A DNA stretch of 64,000 nt from Galbula dea (lineage: Eukaryota; Chordata; Aves; Piciformes; Galbulidae), in the NCBI GenBank assembly GCA_013399015.1, contig VWZX01008270.1, forward strand, positions 358,001 to 422,000, given 5' to 3'. The position numbers and the translations under genes were made by a program. Under the pieces are notes generated by a model that had not been told where the DNA came from, searched no databases, and saw only the letters and a program-made list of their open reading frames with translations. Below, one piece after another: positions 52,401 to 64,000 of this stretch (within the stretch, counting starts at the first letter, position 1; every line of letters starts with the position of its first letter).

Positions 52401-55400
52401 CTTTGTCTTTTCTCTCCTCAGACATTTTGTCTCTTCAGGAGAGAAAATAAATACCACAAATCAGATCAGATTTGATATTCAAATTATTATCATTAAACTG
52501 AAATATTTTATCTTGATAGAGTATATATTGTACAACACAAGAAAGATGCTTTTGGAAAAACTGAATTACATTCAAATGTCTTGAGAACAATGTTTGTAAT
52601 AATGGGGAATTCTTATTGCCTGTCTAATGAGGTGCTATAGTTTCTTCACTAAAACACGTCCTTTGTATACAAATATCAATGAGTTTGAAATAAAATTACA
52701 GATATGCCTTAAGAAATAACTTACATATACTTAAAGTTTAGGTTTTATTGTGTAAGAAAATGTATGATGCTTCCCTTATTTTTCTAACCACCTTTGGTGA
52801 CCCACAATCACTTTTCCATAGCTAGCTACACAGAAAAGCTAAACACCAGTCTTTTAAGTTAAAATCAAAATACTGTAAAGTGACTAGCTGTGTTTCTGAT
52901 TGCATTTCTCATTATCCCATTCCTTTAGTATAAACAGCATTGTCCTGTAGAGTTTCTAAATAAAGCCCATGGCTGGAAAAGGATGTCCAAGGGTGTGGTG
53001 TGAAGGTTACTGAGTGAAACAACAGCTTTTGGGGCTCCTGATGAACGAAGAGTATATGTAGAATGACATCAACTTCAAGATGCAAGATATCATACAGCTG
53101 GACAGAAATGCAAAATAGTATCTGCTGTCTTGTTTTTGTCCTTTCCCTCTTCCTTTTGGGTCTGAGGAACCCAGTAAGCCCCAGCTACTGGGCTGATTGG
53201 GCAGAAGTCTGATGGGTCTTCATTCAGCTTCTGCAAGAGAGGAAGGGGAGTGAAAAGGCTCCATTTTTTCCTGCATACCTCCCTCCATTTGTGAATATGG
53301 GAAAAGCAGAGCTAGGTCACATTTAGTGCTCTCCTTCATCATGCAGTACAGAAGAGATGTTTGCCTGCATCTCTTTTTAAAGAGCTCTGTTGAATACAGC
53401 TGTGAGTTCCTGGATGAATATGATGAAGCACCACCAGGAGGCTTTTGCCACCATCGGTGCTGATCTGTACATAGTAAAACTGTATGCACAGATAATGCCT
53501 TGGAATTGCTATTCCAGACAGCAACATTAATACAAAACTGGAATGTTTCTGAAGGCTAATAAAAACATAAAATGAAATAATACAGCAGACTTCTGGAGAT
53601 GTCTCTGTCCTGTGTAATTTACCATAGGAAATATATCACTGAGATGGGAAAGACATGCAGTGGTAAAACACAGGACTTGTCATATAAGTTCAGTGTCAAT
53701 GTGTATCTGTCTAGTTAATTCAGACTTATATTCACCTTTCCTCTCTCAAAACTCTCTTTCTGACCAACAAAATTTATTGAATTTTCAGAACCCATAAATA
53801 GCTTTATGCTTTGAACAAAAAAGTGGTAGACATCTTGTTTATCTAGTAACATGAAATTATCTTATGTTTTCCTAATCATGTAAAATATCTTAATACTTCA
53901 GGCTATAAACTTAACTATAAAATTGTACACATGGCTTTCTAAGTATATTGTGTTGGCTGGAGCATGGAGATACTACTGAGTCAGCGCTGGTGAATCATTC
54001 AAGTAAAAATTTGTTTCAGACTTCTATTGACTGCAAACACTCCAAGGCAGTACTTTCTTCTGGATGACTTTTTCATGATTTCCCCACTGAATTTTATTTT
54101 TAATACATTGGGATAAGTAAATAAACCATTTCATTTTTATTTTCCCTTCCGTGAAATGCTTCCCAAGTAACTTGATTAATGTTCAAAACCAATATTTGAG
54201 CAGCCACATAATGTAATTAAAATTTCATAAAATAGCTATAATCGTCCTAGCTTGGTAATAAGCAACCTTATTTATCACACAAATTATTTCTTTGGATTTT
54301 CAACAAGCACTTTATTTAGCTAACTAAATAATCTTTTTTCAGCAGGAGGCTTGTGTTTTAAAACAGACAATTGAAGTCACAGCCAGAATGCTTTGCTATA
54401 CAGAGCCAATATCTAATCACAGGAGGTTTCAGCTATGTGCTCATTGAAGTTATTGAAGTTAGCCTGATTTATCCAGAAAAGTGTGCTTGACTGAGTCCCA
54501 TTTTAAACCTGTCTATCCAAACTGCTTTTTTTTATCTTGAAGTGATACTAAGTACCCAATGAGCCAGTTTAAAGGTAAAATGTTAGGTGAAAAGTATTTT
54601 TTTTTAGCACTGTGCAGCACTGTGTTGGTATCTTTAACACCATATGGGACTTTGCTGTCAATAACAAGAACTATGAAATCTGCTAGTTGCTGGAGAACCT
54701 TAAAGCTGTTTGAGACTGAATGACTTAAAGTGTAGTCCTACTTTAAAAGTGCTTTTGCAAAAAAAACATAACAAAGTTCCACATTTGTTATATCCCAATG
54801 ATTTCTGGATCAAATTTTCTTAGCTTGCTGCCTAAAAGGTCATTTTTATCTATTCATTTGTTTCACAAATCTTCCTCGAGTTTGGAAACTAAACTATGCT
54901 GTTTCTTCCAGGCATAATGTCATCCAAACCCCTTTCCTCTGGGCAAATGCTTCTTTAGCCTACAACTGGGAAAGACAAAGGATTGCTTTCAAATCCTGCC
55001 CTCATTTACCTCCCTCCATGTAGCCTAGGGCCCAAGATGGGGCTGGAAAGGTGCCTCTTAGCACTCATTTGAAGCTATATACAGAGAAGTCTCCACATAT
55101 TTAACTGCTCATAGTTATGTTGATAATATAAATGGGCTAAAACTATCCTGCTTTCTATTGCTGAACACAGTCAGTTCTTTAGGGATGATGGGATTGGAAA
55201 GGAGAGAGGAAAAAATAGTTCATTTTTCAGAAGTATAAGCAGAAAAGCTGTTTGCTGAATGAAATAGTCACTGTATATTTTCAGGTTTTAGGGAAGAAAC
55301 AGAGTTAAATATTATTCCAAGGTTCAGTACTACCACCAGGAAGCTTTTCCTCTGTGAAAATAACAGTTGCAGCAGTGGATGATTTGTGACACTGTGTTCT

Positions 55401-55990
55401 AATCCAGGAGGAACTTGGAATATGACCAAAGGGTGTCACTAATATTCTGCATGACTAATTATTGAACCTTCCTCTGGGTTCAAACATCCCAGTGTTTGCA
55501 CAGATGATGCTTTTGTTCATCCATCATTTGAAATGTCTTGTAGCTGGAAAGCTAACAACATTCATAAAAGTCCATTCATAAAGCCCTCTGGTGGGGCAGG
55601 GAGGCTGTGTGACAGTTTGCATTTTTCTGGTATTTTAACTTCATTGCTGCTAACCAGCATCACAAATATTGTATAGCCACAGCCACTGGAAAGTGATTTT
55701 TCCTATTTTTTTAAATATAAAAATTGAAATATATTATTACATTAATGCAACTGTCAACAGACAAACCTGATTTTGCTAAACAAACCTTTAAGTTATGCAC
55801 TCCTGGCAAGCTGGAACTTGTTGGATCACATTGCTGCTTTCACCAAGTGTTTACAAATGGAAACTGGAAACATAGGAAATGGAAGAAGGAGTGAAACATG
55901 TCCAAAATTTACTTTGAAATGGAGCCAGGATGCAGGCCAGCTGTGCAGACCAGGGAGACATTCTGTAGTCTTGATTTATTTTCATTGGTT

Positions 55991-56140
55991 ATCACAGTAT
56001 CAAGGAAAAGTTTAGGTCTGGAGGGACCTCTGTAAGTTGTCTGAAATAATGCCCTACTCTAAAGAGACAGGATTCTGTCTCTCACAAGTAGCAGCTTGAC
56101 TCCATGACAGAGCCCCATTGATCTTAGTGGTCCCTCCTCA
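55991..56140 (-). mobile_element. CR1-like LINE 3' fragment, minus strand
   Basis: The plus strand reads atcacagtatca, then ggtctggagggacctctg, then a stretch ending tgccctactctaaa. This resembles the reverse complement of a CR1 3' UTR (terminal repeats, then the ccttccaacc-type segment, then the agcaggg segment). The further sequence with 'cagagccccatt' may continue the homology. It is diverged, and the right boundary is approximate. It lies in the same direction as GPC6, unlike the other CR1 pieces. Confidence 0.55.
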
Positions 56141-58329
56141 CTCTGATCTCTGTGAATTGCCTGTATCTTCTTCCAGTATTAAAGAAGAATTCCCTGTATT
56201 AAACAAGAACTCCCAGTATTTTTCAGGTCTTACACAAAGTTCCTGGAAAACAGATTAGATCTAAGACTTGGCTCTGAAGCTCATATAAGTGTTCACAACT
56301 CAAACAGTTACAATAGTTACTGCAATTTGAAGTATGTCACTAGTAAAAAATCTGGATAGCAAGAAAAGTGCCCAAAATTTCAGTATTTCTTTTCATAGAC
56401 TTTGCTTTGAAGACAATCTTGAACATCAAGCTCAAAGCTCCAAAAAGCATATTCTTTTTCAGAAAAAGAGGAGGTGTTAAACATCCCATCTTCTATCACA
56501 GTCCCTCTCTTCTACATTCAATTTCCTTTCCTTGTCAGGAGCATTCTGATTAGAATTTCTCTGCAGAAAATCAATTCTTATTTTATAAGAATGAATCTGA
56601 CTTTGAATTTGAAATGGAAATTGAACCTGTCAACCATTCTGACTTGCAAACCTTTGATTCCTCAAATACAAATCTGTTAAATGGACCTGAAAAAGCCTGT
56701 TTCTTTGCCCATTTTAAAGAATGGATATGCACAAAGACATAGAGGGAAATTAATGGAGAACTCACACACTTTGCAAAACCAGATGAGAATTATCTATGAG
56801 CAAGCTCTGGGAAAACCTAATGCTGTGTTCAGTAGTAGCTAATTATTGAGAAACATCCCTGCTGATATTCTCTTCTGTTTCATATTTGAATGACAAAAAT
56901 CTGTATGCAGTGTGCATAGTGAGTGTTAAGCTCATGTATGCATGCAGGCATAAGGGCACAGGTTTCTGCACCTGTCAGATGGGGAGTCTTTATAACTTCT
57001 GTGCTGAAATTCTGTTTCTGCAAAGAGAAAAGAGTAGCCTGCTAAAAATAAAGCACCACTCAATGAAAGACAGATATGAGACACAAAATTTGTTGGTGTC
57101 TGTGTAGCTACCTCAAAATGTTTGTTAATTTTGAAAATGCAGGTGCTGACTGCAAGGGCTGAACACATGATTTCCACTGACTGCAGAAAAATTAATTTTG
57201 TGATTTAACTCTTATCATCTGAAGATTAAGCACACTCAGTGGTGCACAGTCCTTGCTTCTGCATACAGATGAAAGGTTACTTATAAGCCAAAAGGAAAAG
57301 CCCCCAGCCCTTGTTTATGAAATTTTTAGTTACAGGATATTATGAAGCAGAAATTACAGGGCAGTGGAGTGCCTAATTGAAAGAATAGGAACAATGCAGT
57401 ATTGTTCTGTATTGACTATATGATTATAAAGTGCTGCATTAGGAATTTGCTTTCATAACTTTTTTTGGGAGGGGAAGGCAAGTATCATCTGATCTCCTGA
57501 CATATGACAAATAGTCTTCAGCATAGTATAAAAGAATATCTATATATGACAAGTGGAGTAAGGTGATAAGTCTGAATAGAGTTATCTATTAGGAGCAAAC
57601 ATTTTTAATCTCTAGATCTCCAGGAAGGCTGGTTTTCCCACTGGAGAGTGTCAGGGGAAGTACTGATGAAGAAAAGGTTATGGTTCTATGCACATCAATA
57701 CCAAGTCTGAGCATTGCTGAATCACTATAGTAGTACAAAATAGGTCCATACTAGGCGTGATGCAACCAACAAATCAAGTAACCACTGAACTAATGATTCT
57801 TCTGCCTTATTAGTTTGAAATATCCCCAATTGACCTCTGTGCCTTAGAGAGCATCAAAGTCAGTTTCTAGCTGATCAGCGTTGGAGAAAAGCCTTGCAAC
57901 CTGGTGTCCATCAGATTCAACAGCCTCTAAAAGTTGGCAAACCACACTGCTCGTTAGTAGTTGCCTTAATGTAGGAACACATCCAGAAAAGTCAACTCTG
58001 GGGAACTTTCCACCCAGAAAGGCAAAGCATAGTCATACTGCAGATCATTGGAGATGACCATAAACCTTTTTCTGATGACTCTCTTAGCTGATCTGGCAGA
58101 GTACCAGATGCTCTGTCCTTGTTTTATGCAACTTCTTCCTGATTAGACTTCTATAAGAAGTTCTGGAGTCAGAGCCATTATGATAAATTGACTACAGTTA
58201 CGTCACCCTGGTTTTAACATTTGGCCTGTGTTATATTGCTCTCATTGAACAATGGTCTATGCTTCTCTTAGTTCAGAGGCAATAAAGAACAAGAGTAGTT
58301 TTCTTTATTTGGAGCCTGAAGAGTGACAG
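56141..58329. other. Intronic stretch, no gene seen
   Basis: Contains a 20-bp imperfect tandem repeat at 56173-56221. No other feature recognised. Confidence 0.6.
56173..56221. repeat. Imperfect 20-bp tandem repeat, about 2.4 copies
   Basis: The units ccagtattaaagaagaattc and cctgtattaaacaagaactc differ at three positions and are followed by a partial third copy starting ccagtatt. Confidence 0.8.
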
Positions 58330-58500
58330 GTGGAAAGCAGCTTTGTAAAGAAGGCCCTTAGGGGTCCAGTTGGACACCAAGTTGGACATGAGACTGTAAT
58401 GTGCCCTGTGGCAAAGATGACTAACAGACTTCTGGGCTTCATTAGGAAGATAACCTCCAGTAGGACAAGGAAGATCACCCTTCCCCTCTAATCCTACCCT
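58330..58500 (+). mobile_element. CR1 LINE fragment, ORF2 C-terminal region
   Basis: The nucleotide sequence parallels the CR1 segment encoding V-E-S-S-F and the residues around N-K-L-N-M-S, C-A-L-A, G-C-I-R-K and S-R-x-R-E-V-I-L-P-L. Recognisable words include tggaaagcagctttg, aatgtgccctgtgg and cttcattaggaaga. Both the 5' part and the 3' terminus are missing, and frameshifts and stops break the frame. It stops near the position in CR1 where the copy at 3550-4008 picks up. It is antisense to GPC6. Confidence 0.85.
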
Positions 58501-61105
58501 TCCCCTTTAATTCGATGAAAAGGAGAAAAAAGAGAGTCAACATCTAGCAAATTTTGACACCTACATTTTCCCTCTCAATTCTGAATGCAACGCAGATTTA
58601 TTCCATGCCTTCTTCTTAACTATTTTTTTAAAAATCTGGCTGAAATACTGGGCATTTCCATTATCATATTTGCTAAAAAAACATAATTCAAACTATAATA
58701 TTTAATTAATTACCTCTTCTACCTTCCTCACATCTATAACAGACTGTCCATTTTGTTTGTGACAAAACTGCTTTCTAAACATGTGTTACAATACCTAGAG
58801 AAGTAAGTAAATGAAAAATCTGACAGATGACCCTATGAGCATCTTTTGCAAATTATAAAAACATGAACCTTGTGATGTTACTAGTGATACAATCATTGTT
58901 TTGTTGATAATTCAAATACATAAATTTATGTGTTTACTTGTGCCCAAGTAACAAACACATATTCTGGTCCAAGCAATTTGACAATGCCTGAACCTGCAAA
59001 TGGGAAAACCTGTGTATGAACTAATAAATCTAGCTATCAAAAAGTAAAAAACTGAAGCAAAGCTAGGATTTTATCATTTCATTGAATCAGATCATTAAAG
59101 TTGACTTATAGCCCGTAACCAAAAGGATGAAATTATGAAATGCTGGTTGTTTGCCAAAAAAATTAAAGCACTATATTTTATTTTTATCTCTGAAAGTCAA
59201 TGTTCATTCACTTAGCAGCTTTCCCAGGTGAAATGAAAATTTAAATGGAAAGCTCTAGGCAGTATTATTAAATGATTTCCTCACTCTTTGATAGAAAAAC
59301 ATGCAGAACACAGATATCTTAATAGAGAATACTCATAGCTAATGGACCCAGTCCTCAGTGGGATAGAAATGGGCTGAAGTGAGGAGAAACAGATAGATGT
59401 CTGTTGCAAGAAACTTAGTTTCTTTTTGCCATTCTGGGTTTTTTTGAAAGAAAATAGAGAAAACTGTATGTAATTCTTGCTTGTAGCTAGTTCCTGTTTT
59501 TTGAAAACAGATGAAAATCTGTCACTTGAACTTCATGCTTTTCATGGAAATTCTCTAGTCAGACTTGCATCTTTAAATCCTGCAAAGTATCACAGTATCT
59601 TCAAACATACATGAGAAAATACACATGATGAGAGATGGAAAGGAATATTTTATCCTCTTGACGAATCCTACAGTCTCCTGTTAGACAGAGTTTCGGTTTA
59701 CTGGCACGTGTGATATACCATAGAGGGGAGAGCAGGTAGGAAACTAGAGAAACTTCACCTTGCAGTAGCTATTTTTAGTGTCCCCCAAGACTTACTTTGT
59801 GGCAAAAGAAATTTCTTGCACATGGACTTGTGACTGCAGTGTTATCTAGCAAGAAGACAACTTAGAAGAACTACATCCAGAATAGACATGGCAAGTAACA
59901 GTGAACTTGGGGCCAAAAATCCTCTTCACTCTATAGTGAACTGGCAAACCAGTCAATCTTGTGGCACTTAGAAATGTAAAGATCACGTCAGACAGATCAT
60001 ATTCAACTTGTGCTCAAAACCAGGAAGGAAGATATACCTCAACCTTAGTCATTAGGTCCTAAGTCCCAAATCCACAGACCCAGGCAGGAAAGCTGGAAAG
60101 CTGAAGAATACAAAACGTGAACTGTGAACTACTTGTGCAGTTCATGAGAATGGGCTACAGTAGAAACCCACTGTTTTGCTGGGGAGGCTTTACTAAAACC
60201 AGCTTATAATGTGTTATAAATCAGTGACTCAGAAAACTTGAAAGAGGAAAAGAAGAGAGGAGAGGAGTATGATTCTCCATATGTACAAGTATTTTTTTGT
60301 TTGCAGTTCATATGTGGATTGTAGTTTAGTACTGAGTGTGTCTTGATAAGATAAGATACGAACCCATATTGGCCCAAGGTACATTTTTAAAAATGCTTAC
60401 TTGAATGTCAAAGAGGGAAAGCAACTGCACAGAGCACATGTACCTTACTCCTTAATGCACTGGACAACACAATTTAGAGGTAAAGCATTACCAATGAGAT
60501 GACTGAAAAAATATTTAAGCAAATCTCACATGCTGGTACTAAGCAGAAATTCTATTCCCTTGTTCAAAACTGAGGATTTCATTTCAAAATATAAGCATTT
60601 TATTCAGTCTTTTGAATTCTGAAAAAAACCCTTTATCAGAGAAACAAAAATAAATCTGTCAAAACAAGGGCAGAAAAGGCAAAGAAGATATTTTTTCTTC
60701 TTTAATTGACAGGTCCTTAACACTGTCATTTTCTGTTTCATTTATCTCTGGATGAAGTATAACAAAACATCTCAAAGGGTTTTCAGTGACCTATAAGAAC
60801 AGGATTGTAGAGTTTAATAGTCACAGCATTTCAGGGCCATGTAATACTCTGTCACCCAGCAAGGCAATGTCAGAAAGGGACAGTTGTCCTTATTTGCATG
60901 GAACATATAGCAACTGGGATAATTCCTCCTTAAAATGGTTTCACTTTCCACAATTGCTTGATCCCTGGGCAACATAGCTGGTAGAGACATTATATTAGCC
61001 TCCTTTTATTTACATTCTTGTACAAAACTAAAACCCCTACTTTTTCATTGGGAGGTAAGTCTGTGAATAGTTTTTAATAGGTTCATAATTCTGACACGGG
61101 TGATG
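58501..61105. other. Intronic stretch, no gene seen
   Basis: AT-rich, with a purine run at about 60239-60268. No exon, RNA gene or further mobile element recognised. Confidence 0.6.
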
Positions 61106-61180
61106 GAGGAACCAGACTGGAAAAGTATGCTTCTAGACTTCATACTGGCAAACAAAGAAGGTCTAGTTGGTGACATGAAG
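61106..61180 (+). mobile_element. CR1-like ORF2 endonuclease-domain fragment
   Basis: Twenty-five codons read EEPDWKSMLLDFILANKEG then LVGDMK before a stop. This resembles the CR1 ORF2 endonuclease motif around 'LDLxLTNxEGLVGDV', which normally sits about 2 kb upstream of the element's 3' end. Here it directly abuts a CR1 3' segment starting at 61181. Confidence 0.6.
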
Positions 61181-61502
61181 TAACTGAAGGGAGAGTGTCA
61201 ACAGGATGGAGCCAGGCTCTTCTTGATGGTGCCAGGCTATAGAATGCGAGGCAACAGGCATAAACTGGAACACAAGAAGTTCCACCTAAACATGAGGGAA
61301 AACTTCTTTACTGTGGGGTTGACTGGGGACAGGAATAGGTTGCCCAGAGAGGTTGTGTAGTCTTCTTCCCTGGAGATATTCAAAAACCATCTGGACACAA
61401 TCCTGTGTACTGTGCTCAAGGGAACCCTAGTACAGCAGGGAGGTTGGACTAGATGACCTGTGGAGGTACCTTCCAACCTCAACCCTTGTGTGATTCTGTG
61501 AT
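61181..61502 (+). mobile_element. CR1 LINE 3' end
   Basis: Continuous similarity to the CR1 ORF2 C-terminus and 3' UTR: gagagtgtcaacaggatgga, then ggcaacaggcataaactgg, aagttccacctaaacatgag, aacttctttactgtggg, cccagagaggttgtg, ctggagatattcaaaa, gaggttggactagatgacc, then gtgtgattctgtgat. The terminal 8-bp repeats are present but short. A stop (tgtgtagtc) interrupts the ORF2 frame. A G/T-rich run (61513-61559) follows the end. It is antisense to GPC6. Confidence 0.93.
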
Positions 61503-62607
61503 CTTAGTACAGAGTTTTTTGGGGGGTTTTTTTGTATTTTGGTTTTTTTTTGTTTGTTTAGAAACTCATTTTAAATTAACTGCATAAAGAAATAGTTTGA
61601 ATTTTAAAATTGTCCTTATAAAGAAGAAAAAATACAACTTTAAAAGGGATTCATAGGAAGAATCTATTTGAATTAAGACTGAGTGGTTTTTATTTTGGTT
61701 ACTTAATTTTTTTCTCGACAACATTTGTTCTGTAAAATATGAAAATTATAAGCTTAAAAATACCCAACGTAGTCCTCAAAGTACAGGAATGTCCTTGAGT
61801 ATTTCTTGTTAGTAGTGGTTAGTTGTTATGGTAAGAACTGCAGAGGTGAAGTATGGACAATTCAATTTAAAACACCTCTTATTGGGAGAGAAAAAGACAG
61901 ATCACGTACGTCCTTTAGAATTACTTTTCACTGCTTCTCCTGGTTTGTGGTTTAACATTTCCATGCATCTTTAAAAACCCTAGGCATAAGCCTCGGGCAA
62001 AGTAAACACACAAAACATACCAAAGTCAATGTTTTCTGATTTCCTACCTGCTTCCAGAATATTTGAATTAATTAAATCTGAAGCTTCTCTAAAGCAAACA
62101 TCCTACCTCAAGTGTCAGATCTCTATTTTCATATTTGCTTGGAATATTCCTCCCAACAAATTTGTTTATTACTATTTGCAATGTGCTAACGTGTTAGTGA
62201 GGGGACAGGTCATATTCCTGGTGTTTCACAGGCCCACAGCAGAAGAAAAATAGGCTCTTAAATTTTGGTATCCAACAACAGGGTAAAACTGCTGTCCCTG
62301 CAGTCCTCAGCACTTCATCTGCTCTCCTGATTTCCACCATTACATCATGACAGACTTACTGAAAATGTTCCCTGCCCACGTAAAGCTACAAGAGCAGAAC
62401 GGCAGTCACGTGAGATCTCTGGTTTGCGAATTAAAACAGGGCTGGGGACTGGTCTTCCATAAGGCCAGTGGCTTCATCCCTAACAAGGGGATTTCTTTTG
62501 AGAGGAGGATCTTTTGTGGACCAGCCTGCAGCTAGGAAGACTAAAGGCATGGAGCTGGGGGAGGCAGGAAGGAAACAGGCATGTTGGAATAGTTTGTCTG
62601 CAAGAAC

Positions 62608-62721
62608 CAGGTTGTCTAAGCAACCTGATGTAGTTAAAGATGCTCCTGCTCATTGCAGGAGGGTTGGACCAAATGACCTTCAGGAGCCCCTTCCAATACA
62701 AACCATTCTTTGATTCTATAA
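62608..62721 (+). mobile_element. CR1 LINE 3'-terminal fragment
   Basis: Similarity to the CR1 3' UTR runs through ctaagcaacctgatgtag, gctcattgcaggagggttgg, accaaatgaccttcagg, and ccttccaatacaaaccattc to tttgattctataa. The 5' part is truncated. Upstream at 62520-62607 I see no clear CR1 match. Confidence 0.88.
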
Positions 62722-62785
62722 CATAGCCTTTATCACATGCACTGCTTCCTTATATTTTGTTGCTAGCTCATTATTCTCATGTAGC

Positions 62786-62938
62786 CCAACTCTCATGGAG
62801 TTTAAGAAGCACTTGGACAATGCTCTTAGATACATAGTGTGACTTTGGGGTTGTTCTGTGCCTAAAAAGGACTCGGACTTGATGATCTTTGTGGGTCCCT
62901 TCCAACTTTGGATATTGATTCTGTGATTCTGTGATTCT
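62786..62938 (+). mobile_element. CR1 LINE 3'-terminal fragment with terminal 8-bp repeats
   Basis: CR1 3' end of a subfamily different from the neighbouring copy. It reads gagtttaagaagcacttgga, caatgctcttagatacata, then cggacttgatgatctttgtg, gggtcccttccaactttgg and gattctgtgattctgtgatt. The last part is nearly three copies of the 8-bp CR1 terminal unit, so the 3' end is intact. Only 65 bp separate it from the preceding CR1. Confidence 0.92.
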
Positions 62939-63931
62939 GAATGTTTAGATGGATAAGTGCAAAAGCAAGAAAACATTTGTAATGATAAGATATGTTAGAA
63001 AATGGTAATCTAGAATCTCTCATTTGACATACACTGTCAGAGAGGATTTTTAATTTTTAGCACATGAATTTTAAATTGATAGGTTTTCCCTAGAGAATAC
63101 AGCTGAACATGTTATTTTAAACAATCTTCAGATATCAGAAGGAAGAAGAAGAAAGAAATCTTCATATAGGAAAACTGAATGGTTGTGGCAGAGAATTTAG
63201 CTGTAGTTACCAATCAGTGGAGTAAGGAGATGAGTTATTTCATTGACATCTTTTATTTTCTTTTAATATATTGAATTAGACATTGTAATATTCTGACTGT
63301 GATATGATTTTATGTAAACAGGCCCATAGCATAAATATACTATGTAAAAAACTATTATTAAACAAATGCTTAATATAGTTTCTAAGATTTTACTAAGAGC
63401 ACTACTAAATCAGTTACTTTTTTCCTAGATTTGGAGATTTGCCTGCCTTCATAAACCATTAGATTTTTCAGTTTGCATCTGCTAGAATTCTTGTTCATAG
63501 GAAGTTTGTAAAATAAATGAATTAGCTTATTTTGCCTTCTTTCAAGGCCATCTGAATTCTGTTGTTCAACAACTTGACTCCCATGGAAAGTGGCTTTCAT
63601 GGGTACTAAAAATGCCTGTGAATTAGAAGTAGTGGGAAAGAAGGAATTCTAATCAGAAGATAATATAGCAAGAAGATATCATTTGTAGGAATCTACCTAT
63701 TTCAAACTAGAAAAATAAAGAACATTTGGAAGTTGAATTGTGCTTTTAAATCAGATGCAGAGAAAAAAAGTTTGTCCATTTCAAGAAACTATGATCCTGG
63801 TATCTAAGTCCTACAGGCTTGTGTGCCAAAATTCCCAATTAGCATGACAGCTTCCTGCCTAAATTTTGAGGAGAAAAAATCCTTTCTTATCTGATAAAGT
63901 AGCCCACTGATGTAAAGCAGCTTCAGTTACA
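62939..63931. other. Intronic stretch, no gene seen
   Basis: AT-rich with short purine runs. No recognisable feature on either strand. Confidence 0.6.
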
Positions 63932-63984
63932 GAATCCTTCCCTATGCTTCATAAAATGTAAGATTTTTGCATAGGGAAGGATTC
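63932..63984. repeat. Perfect 16-bp inverted repeat (hairpin)
   Basis: gaatccttccctatgc at 63932-63947 and gcatagggaaggattc at 63969-63984 are exact reverse complements separated by a 21-nt AT-rich spacer. Pairing does not extend outward or inward. The stem is shorter than a normal microRNA precursor stem and there are no flanking direct repeats to mark it as a complete inverted-repeat transposon. Confidence 0.85.
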
Positions 63985-64000
63985 ACCTTCTACAAACAAT

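Larger units (their letters stand above)
41556..55990. other. Intronic stretch, no gene seen
   Basis: It holds an A-rich tract at 42049-42120, a CA-rich patch at 47250-47269, a 20-bp-spaced atatataacaat pair at 48769-48800 and a 22-bp tandem duplication at 49454-49497. About 41600-41830 is richer in GC and contains two 'tagcagctcctg' words about 75 bp apart. No exon or RNA gene was recognised. Confidence 0.6.
12074..64000 (-). other. GPC6: Intron preceding the GPC6 exon (partial, over 51 kb)
   Basis: This is inferred from the exon position and direction. The preceding glypican exon, which is large and encodes much of the N-terminal lobe, would show as a long minus-strand reading frame, and none is present. 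A very long intron agrees with GPC6 being one of the largest vertebrate genes. It contains a U2 pseudogene, a solo LTR and several CR1 fragments. Confidence 0.7.

Noticed and set aside
61237..61482. An 81-codon minus-strand ORF
   Set aside because: It is the antisense shadow of the CR1 3' end at 61181-61502.

Overview
This window looks like vertebrate, most likely avian, nuclear DNA: AT-rich, CpG-poor, intron-dominated sequence with sparse repeats. The repeats are mainly CR1 LINE fragments. Several still carry the CR1 3' signature: a 'ccttccaacc'-type segment followed by ATTCTGTG-like 8-bp repeats. CR1 with these ends is typical of birds, and also occurs in turtles and crocodilians. No prokaryotic features, operons or CRISPR arrays are present. 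The many short ORFs of 60-118 codons look like chance ORFs in AT-rich DNA. The longest (3690-4163) is CR1 ORF2 remnant.

The only host protein-coding feature I can support is one 166-bp internal exon on the minus strand at 11908-12073. Its translation carries the cysteine-rich glypican signature and matches glypican-6 (GPC6) better than GPC4. It has a strong polypyrimidine tract and CAG acceptor at its 5' side and a GTAAGA donor at its 3' side. The window is therefore best read as the interior of a very large GPC6-type gene transcribed right to left. At least 11.9 kb of the following intron lies at 1-11907 and at least 51.9 kb of the preceding intron lies at 12074-64000. No second GPC6 exon was seen.

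Layout from left to right: a CR1 piece at 3550-4008 (C-terminal part of ORF2, one stop in place of a Trp codon); a short CR1 3' end at 7503-7566; the GPC6 exon at 11908-12073; a CR1 3' end at 20714-20760; a decayed U2 snRNA pseudogene at 22608-22793; a solo retroviral LTR of 470 bp at 29092-29561 flanked by a perfect 6-bp target-site duplication; a possible 5S rRNA-derived fragment at 34583-34643; a near-perfect 33-bp palindrome with AP-1 and E-box sites at 41523-41555; a minus-strand CR1 end at 55991-56140; and a CR1-rich right end (58330-58500, 61106-61502, 62608-62721, 62786-62938). A perfect 16-bp inverted repeat forms a hairpin at 63932-63984.

Apart from the GPC6 exon and its splice signals, nothing here can be shown to act together. 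The mobile elements are independent intronic insertions, and most lie antisense to the gene. I found no convincing new biological system. The observations most worth checking are the solo LTR, the U2 pseudogene, the rearranged CR1 at 61.1 kb, the palindrome at 41.5 kb, the hairpin at 63.9 kb and a coding-like minus-strand stretch next to the U2 pseudogene.
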